Of a DNA stretch of 54,712 nt, positions 43,601 to 52,600 are shown piece by piece. The notes below the pieces were generated by a model. The model worked only from the letters and a program-made list of their open reading frames with translations, was not told where the DNA came from and did not search any database. The position numbers were made by a program, and so were the translations under genes. Source of the stretch: RGIG2945 sp045540355 (GTDB lineage Bacteria > Bacillota > Clostridia > Oscillospirales > Acutalibacteraceae); the NCBI GenBank assembly GCA_045540355.1, contig JAZQHB010000058.1, positions 1 through 54,712 on the forward strand, given 5' to 3'. Each line of letters begins with the position of its first letter. The first letter of the stretch is position 1.

Positions 43601-46600
43601 TATTGATGGCTTCTATTCACAGACTACAGATGCTTCAAATTACGGTCCCGGTGCTTTGATAGGTTATGCTAACGCAGGTACCGTTGATGCTTGTTTTGCA
43701 AGAAACGGTATATCGTACACCGCGACAGCAAACATAGCCGGTGGTCTTATCGGTACATGTAGCCAGGCTGCTATTAAGTTGAGTAATTGTTATGCTCGGA
43801 ATGTAACTGTAGAAAACACCTATACAGGTACTTACAGTGTTGCCGGTGGTCTTATTGGTTACACATATGTCACATCTGCGTCAATTAAAGATTCTTATGC
43901 AGTTGCAAACGTAAAGGCTGTAAAAGCAAATTATACAGGTGCATTTTCCGGTTGGTTGCGTTCAGCACACACAGTTCAGAATATTTATGCTGCTAATGAT
44001 GTTGAAGGTTCATTAGCTGTTCAGCTTATCGGTTCGAGCTCAGCAGCAGCAAACATCACAGCGGCAAATGATGCTGAAAACTTCGTAGCATCATCCGTTA
44101 TGAAAACAGCGGACTTCCCTGCAAGAGTTGGTGACTCTTTCGGAATTGATGTTCTTGATACAGAGGGTAATTACCGAAATGACGGATACCCGATTCTCTA
44201 TTGGGAAGATCCCGAATTCAATCTCAGAAAATTATATAATTATGAACTTGCTTCTGAGAGAAAAACTTATGAAGAAGACATAAAATCAGTCTTTGCAGAT
44301 TTATATGCTGATTATCAGGATGCTTTAGACGAGGCTGAAAGAATTGTTTCAACCCTCACTTCAGATCCTACTGAAGAAATCGAAGCAGCTTATGAAGATT
44401 TGCAGAATAAAATAGAAGCACTCTATAACGCATACTATAAATCCGAAGATGTTGTTCTTCCTTGGAACGGTACAAACACAATTAACGGTGTAGCTGCAAC
44501 TGAAGATGCTACAGCTGAACCCAAGGAAACAGACACAGACGGAGCAATCCTTATTTACAGAGCAGAAGAACTTGCATATATCGCAAGTCAGGTAAATTCT
44601 GCAAACACATATTCAGGCAAAGTTATCAGACTTGCTAAGGACATCGACCTCAATGGTCTTGAGGGCGATAAGAAGCTCTGGACACCCATCGGCGGTAATA
44701 CCGGTGCGGTAAACGGCTTTGCAGGAACTTTTGACGGTAACTGCAAAGAAATCCGTGATATGAAGATTGAAGGTACTGACAAATACGCAGTCGGTTTGTT
44801 CGGCTATGTATTAAAAGGTACAATCAAGAATGTTCATATGATAGCACCAAATGTCAAAGTTGTAAGAACTGCTGCAGGTGGAGCAGCTGACGATAACGGC
44901 GTCGGTGCTTTGGTAGGTGCACTTGCAGGAACAACTGTTGAACACTGCTTCGTTCGTGGCGGTAGCGTATCATCTACCTACAGAGCAGGTGGTTTGATTG
45001 GTTCTGCAGTAACCAATGTATCAACTGTAACAAACTGTTATGTTCAGGGAACAACTGTTTATACAACGGATGACCTTGATACTAACTCAGTTTATTCTGT
45101 AGCCGGCGGTATTGTCGGTCTTACAAATCTTGCAAACAATACGTTTAACAACTGTTATTCAACAGCAATTCTTAAATCAGAAAACACAGGCGGCGACTAC
45201 ACAGGCGGTATCATCGGTCGTTCGGCAAAGGTTTGCGTTGTTAACAACTCTTATGTTGAAAATGACAATGACATATATGGTTTGTCAGGTGCAACTACAC
45301 TTCCCACAGTTAACTACCCCTCAGCAGTAGTAGCTGACGGCAAAATCAAAACTCTTGCATCAGCACTTGGTGCGGAATATGTTTACGACACAAATAAGAA
45401 TAACGGCTATCCGATCTTCACTTGTGAAGGTACGGACAGAGATATCATCAGAGATGCATACTTGACAGAAATGGATTCTGAAAGAGAAGCATATAAAGAT
45501 GATATCAGAAACGCTTGCCCCAACGAATATCAGACATATGCAGATATTCTTGCAGAAGCAAAAGCAATGGTAGAAGCAACTGAAGCTGCAACTCCTGAAG
45601 CTCAGCAGGCACTTGCTGACAGATTGACAGCAGCTGCTGAAGCTCTCAAGGATGCTTATGATGTTTCTCCGTTCATTGTAATTCCTTGGGACGGTAACAC
45701 AATTCAGGAGCCCATCATCGACGGTACAGATTATTATATCTATACTGCTGAACAACTTGCATGGGTATCATACCAGACAGCAAAATCAGGCGGTGCTGCA
45801 TATTCAGGTGCAACATTCCACCTTATGAAAAATGTTGACCTTGGCGGTGTAATAGGCGATGCAAGAGGAAACTATACAGTTGTTCCCACAAACGCATGGA
45901 CACCTATCGGTTGCCGCACTTTAGCAGGTGTTGCAAATAACGGTATTTACCTTGCAGCTAAATTTGAAGGTCACGGTCATGTTGTTAAAAATATGTACAT
46001 CCACGAAACAGCCGCAGATATCAATGTTGGTTTCTTCGGCGGTATCGGATCTACAACAACAGTCAACGAGCTTGGCATCGAAAACGCAGTTGTTGAGGCA
46101 ACAGGACTTATTGACGCAACAAACTTCGGTGTCGGTATTTTGGCAGGTATGTCAAATGCTACATCGGTAACAAACTGCTTTGTAAAACGCTCCAAGATAT
46201 ATACAAATCAGGCTTTGTATGTCGGTGGTCTTATAGGTACCTCACATACATATAATCCCACAATTTCAAACTGCTATGTAAACGATACAATCATAACCTC
46301 CGCATCAACAAACACTGCATCAGTAGTTGGTGGTATCATCGGTTATACAAAGAATGCTGCGGTTTCAGTCAAGAACTGTTATGTAGCAGCAAAGATTACA
46401 AATAACAGCACTTCAACATATATCGGTAACATCGTTGGTAGAATGGCAACGACATTCACCAACCAGGTTACAACAACACAGTGCTATGCAGCAAATGATA
46501 TTGCAGGCAACGAAGCAACAACACTTGTTGGTGCTGCAACTGTCACAACAGGTATGTATCCGACATCTACATTCATCACTCAGGAAGCTGTTGATGCACT

Positions 46601-49600
46601 CGGCACAGCATTCGCAATGGATCTTACCCCCGCAATCAACAACAATTTCCCGATTCTCTATTGGGAAGATCCCGAATACAATCTCAGAAACTTATATAAC
46701 GCTGAGCTTGCATCTGAAAGATCAACTGATGAAGATCTCATCGCTTATATCACAGAGCTTTATCCCGAGCTTGTCGCTCAGTATAACACAGCAATGGCTG
46801 CTGCAAAAGCAATCGTAGTTGACAATCCTATGGTTGACAATGCAACTGCAATCACAGCTGCTTATGAAACATTACTTGCAATCAAGACTGAATTGTATGA
46901 AACATATTACTATTCAGAAGAAGCAATTCTTCCCTGGAACGGCACACATCAGGTAGACGGTGTTGACGCAGTTCCCAAGACTGACGAAAGCGGTCACTAC
47001 CTCATCTACAGAGCAGAAGAACTTGCTTATGTAGCATCGTATGTAAATACTGCAGAAGCAAACAACCTTTCAGGTAAAACTGTTAAGTTGATGAAGGACA
47101 TCGACCTCAACGAACTTGAATGGACACCCATCGGCGGCAGACTTTCTGACGGTACACAGAGTGCCGCTCGCTATTTCCGTGGCAACTTTGACGGTCAGCA
47201 TCATAAGATCTACGGTCTCAAGATTGATACTGATAAATATCAGACAGGTCTTTTCGGCTATGTTTTGGGTACAACCTCATTAAGACCCCAGATTAAAAAT
47301 GTCGGCATTATCGAACCAAACCTCAAGGTAGAAGAGGATGCATTTGGTAACAATGCACTCGCACCCTTGATTGGTCAATCGGCTTATGCTGATATTCAGC
47401 ACTGCTTCGTTCGCGGCGGTAGAGTAGAATGTAATACACAGGTCGGCGGCTTGGTAGGTCGTGCACCCAACTCAACATTTAAAAACTGTTATGTTGAAGG
47501 TACTGAAGTTATACTTACAACAACTCAGGCAACAGTGGATGGCTTTACAAACACAACATCATATCCCACAGCCGGCGGTATTGTCGGTTATCCTCAGGCA
47601 ACATGTACATTTACCAATGTATATTCAACCGCAGTTGTAACAGCTCCCAATCTTGATGACAGCTACACAGCAGGTATCACCGGTATGTGTCATGGCTCAG
47701 GCATTACACTTAATAACTGTTACACAGTAGGCGAAACTCTTACATTTGCGACAAATACAACTGCTCCGACAGTTACAAATTCAGCTGTACTTGATGCAGA
47801 AACAATGAAGTCTTATGCAACTGTTCTCGGTACTGAATTTACATTTGACCATACAACAGATGCTCGCAACGGAGCAATCAATAACGGCTATCCCATCTTC
47901 GTTTGCGAAGAAAAGGAAACAACACTTGTTGATTTCTATTACAACCAGGCAGATACAGAACACGCAAAATATGCTGATATCATCGCTGAGGCTTGCCCCG
48001 AAGAATGGGCAGAGTATCAGGATGCTATGAACGCAATTCTGACACTCCTTGATGATAACAGAGTTTCCGATGAAGCTGAAATCAACGCAGCAATCGACAA
48101 CCTCAACAGAGTTGTTGACGAAGTTCTCTATCCTGCATACCACAAATCCGAGGATGTTGTTCTTCCTTGGAACGGTACCGTTATGGAACCGAAGTATGTA
48201 AGCGAAGACGGCAACGACTATTACATCTACAGAGCAGAAGAGCTTGCTTGGATCGCTCAGAATGTAAACGCAGGTACTGCGGCAAGCAACTATATGACAG
48301 GCAAAACTGTTCATCTTATGAAGGACATCAACTTGGCAGACCGTGAATGGAAACCCATCGGCGGCAACGGAACAACGTATTATTTCCGCGGTCACTTTGA
48401 CGGTCACCACCATAAGATTTACGGTCTCAAAATTACTGCTATCACCGTAGCAGGCGCAGGCTTGTTCGGTTATGTAGTCGGTATATCGGCAACTGACCGT
48501 GCATCAATCAAAAATCTCGGTGTAATTGATCCTGAAATTAACCTTACATTAGGCACACGTTCAAATCAGGGTGTTGGTGCGATTGTAGGTTCGTTCTACC
48601 ACGCAGATATGGACCACTGCTTCGTATCAGGCGGTACAATTACATCAACATACAGAACAGCAGCACTCATAGGTTCAACAATCACAGGCACACAGAATGT
48701 AACTAACTGTTATGTTGTAGGTACTGAGGTTAAATCAACATACACAAGCACATCTTATGACAATGCATCAGTAGGTGCACTCTCTGCATACAACAACGCA
48801 GGTCCTACAAAATTTGAAAACTGCTATGTTGCAGATGTAACACTTACATCAGGTAAGGGTGCTAAGTATGTATCAATTGCATCCAACTCCACAACAGCAA
48901 ATGCAGTTTTTATCAAAAACACATACCATACAACAGATTACTCATTCCACGGCACGCAGAATGCGGCTCACTCACTTGACCTCTTCTCAGGAAAGGTTAC
49001 AGCTGACGAGCTCAAGACAATGGTACCCGTACTCGGTTCGGAATATGTATATGCATTAAGTGATGCTGCAGAGCATAACTACGGCTATCCCGTATTCTGG
49101 TGTGAATATCCTGAAGCAAGAGTAAAGGCACTTGTTGAGAATGAACGCGTATCTGAAAGAACAGAACACGAAACACTTATCGTAAACGGTTTAGGTGCTG
49201 ACAATGAAGCTTATGTTGAATACAAGGCAGCATTGAAAGCAGCTCAGGATATGATTTCTGACGATGTTGTTGCAACCAACGATGAGCAGACAGAAGTTGT
49301 CGACAGATTGACAGCAGCTATCACAGCTTATGAGGATGCATACAACAAGTCCAAGGCAGTTATACTTCCCTGGAACGGTGAAATCAAAACTCCTGCCGGC
49401 GAAGTAATTGATGGCGTAACAACATATTACATTTACAGAGCAGATGAACTCGCGTTTGCAGCTGCTTATGTAAATTCAGGCTATAATCTTTCAGGTGCAA
49501 ACCTCAAGATTATGAAGGATATTGACCTGAACGGTGATGAACACAACTGGATTCCCTTCGGCGGAAGAGATGTAACAGGTACAACTTATGATAGTACAAA

Positions 49601-52600
49601 ATACTTCTCAGGTAATATCGACGGTCAGGGCAACATTATCCGTAATATGAGCGTTGAAACTGATATTTCCTTGGTTGGTTTGTTTGGTTATGCAAGCGGT
49701 GCAACTATCAAGAATATCGGTATTGAAGATTCAACAGTTGTTGAAAAAGCTGCAACTTCAACAAACAACGGTAGTGCTATCCTTGTTGGTGGTGCGGCAG
49801 ACTCAACAATCGAAGCATGCTTCGTTCGTGACTGTACCGTATCAGGTACAAACGGACCGATAGCAGCACTTGTTGGCTGTATAGCAATAGCAGCATCGAC
49901 AATTACGGATTGTTATGCACAGAATGTAGTTCTTGAAAATGCAAGTGCTAATAAACCTGCGTCAGGTATTCTTGGTCTTAACGTATTCGCAGGAACAACA
50001 ATTACAAACTGTTATTCAAATGCAACAGCTACTGCTGCATCAGGACTTGAAGCAGGTATTTTAGGTAATGCAACAGCAGCAACAACAATCCTTAATTCGT
50101 ATTCTGCAAATGAAGAACTTTATGATTCTGCGGCAGCAACTGCTCCGACAGTTTCAGGCGGTTCAGCACAGGTAGAAGCGGAAGCTCTCAAGAGTTATTC
50201 AACTACTCTCGGTGCAAACTTTGGTGATGACTTCAACGGTGATGCATCAATCAACGCAGGCTATCCGATACTTTATTGGGAAGATCCCGAATTTGAATTC
50301 AGAAAGTATTATGCATTTGAACTCTCAAGTCCGAGAACGACAAGAGAAGATCTTATGACTAAATATACTGAAGAGTATGCTGAATACCTCGCAGCTATGG
50401 AAATTGCTGAAGAAAATGCAAACGATACAAAGGTATTGACATCTGCTGAAGCTCAGGTAATTCTTGAAAACCTCAAAGCAGCAGTTGCAAATCTCCGCGA
50501 AGCTTATGATAAGGATTTGACTGTAACAGTACCGTGGGACGGAACGGCAGTTGAACCCGAATTCGACGGCACAACATATAAGATCTATTCAGCAGAAGAG
50601 CTTGCATGGGTATCACAGTATGTTGCAACTGCAGCAGATGTTACACACAAGCTTATCGACAAAACCGTTGAGCTTCAGAAGGATATTGACCTTGCTGAAA
50701 TCAACTGGACACCCATCGGCGGTCGTGATGCAAACGGTGCATACAATGCCGATTACCACTTCCGCGGAACATTTGACGGACAGCATAAGAAGATTTATGG
50801 TCTCTTTATTGACACCACTTTTACTCAGAACGGTCTCTTCGGCTATGTCGGAAACAGCGGTATTATAAAGAATATCGGACTTATCAATCCGTCAGTTAAC
50901 TCCACTGATATAACAAGCAACCACGGTACCGGTACATTGGTAGGTTCACTCAATGGTGGTACAGTTCAGCACGCATTCGTTCGTGGCGGTACAGTCAAGG
51001 GCAGAAGAGCAGGTGGTGTAGTTGGTTCAATTGTTTCAACTGCTTCTACAGTACAGAATGTTTACTCACAGGGTGTAACCATAACCTGTATCCCGGCGGC
51101 TGAAACCGCAACAACAACAGGTGTAAACGGTTCAGCCGGTGGTGTTGTAGGTTACAACAATGTAGCATCATCAAAAATTTCAAACTGCTATTCTGCATCA
51201 ACAACTGCAGTAACAGGCTCCAAGACAGTAAAGGCTGCAATTCTTGGCTTGTCAACACAAAATATGACATTGACAAACTGCTTCGGTGTAAATGATTCAG
51301 GCATTGCTGAAACAAAATTGTCAAATGCAGTTTCAGGTAAAACCGTAACAGCGACAACCTCAGGTCTTTACCCTGCAGCTACAGTTAAAGCAAACGGTCC
51401 GACAATCGGTACAGAGTTTGAAAACGACTATCTTGAAATCAACGCAGGATATCCGATCTTCTGGTGTGAAAACGTATTCCAGGATCTCGTTGAAAAGATA
51501 GAAGAGGGCGAACCTGTTCTTAACGGAAAATATGCTGACGGAACAAGTGTTACATATTTCGCAGCAATCCTCAAATATCACCCCGAGCTTATCGCAGCAC
51601 TTGATACTGCAATAAAAGCTGCTAAGAGTTATCTCACGGCAGATACAACAACAGATAATTCGGGTATGCAGAAATATATTGATGATATTGATGCTACAAT
51701 CGAAGCTATCAGAGCAGCTGATCAGGAATATATAAATAACCCCGGCTCAATCGCAGCACTCAACATTACTGTATTTGCTCCGCCGATTCTTACATTGGCT
51801 TCAGACGGCACTTACGCAACAGGTCAGTCTGTAAGAGTTAAGTCTAATTATCTTATCACAGGCGACCTTACACTCAAGGGTGGTAACAATACTGCAACAA
51901 ACAACGTTACACTTGAGCGCGTTGACGGCTATGATGAGGAAGAAAATGATGAAACAGGCGAGACAACTTATGTCTACACCTTCAACATCACAGGCGGTAC
52001 ACCTGAAGCTGCTGCAGAAGGCGCAGAACAGAACACAACTGTAACCTTCAACGCAACAGCATCATCAAATGGTCTTGATGCATCAGCATCAGCAACAAGT
52101 ACATTCTTGACAGGTGTAGGCAGAAAAACCTTTGATGTTAGAATTGCAGGTCAGTACAACCGTGAAGACTGGTGGGGTTCTGTTGAAACAAAAACATACT
52201 TGAAAAACCATTATGCAATCGTAGGTTTGCATGGATATACAGATCCTGCAAAGACCAGTTATTATATAGATTATGGTACTGATGACGGTGAGGGCAGCTC
52301 CAAAACTTACGGTTCTTCAGGTTCTCCCACAGCTGTAGGTGCAACCGGTTATTTCTATCACGATAAGAATAACAGTAACAAATTAGGTGTAGCAACAGGC
52401 TCAACAAAGACATCAACTGTAGGTGTTGCCTTTATTCCGGAAAGTGACGGTTCTTATCAGAGAGAAGAGGTAGCTAAATTATCAGCTGAGCCGACATCAT
52501 ATTTAACAGAAAAACAAGTTATTACTCACGGTGCCAAGGAAACACAGTATGTTTACAACAAAGATGTCGACAGCGGACAGAATGATACTATAACATACAC

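Noticed and set aside
40857..51740. Tandem array read as a CRISPR or a mobile element
   Set aside because: Units are 1.2 kb, coding, and diverged; there are no short identical repeats with unique spacers, no transposase and no terminal inverted repeats.
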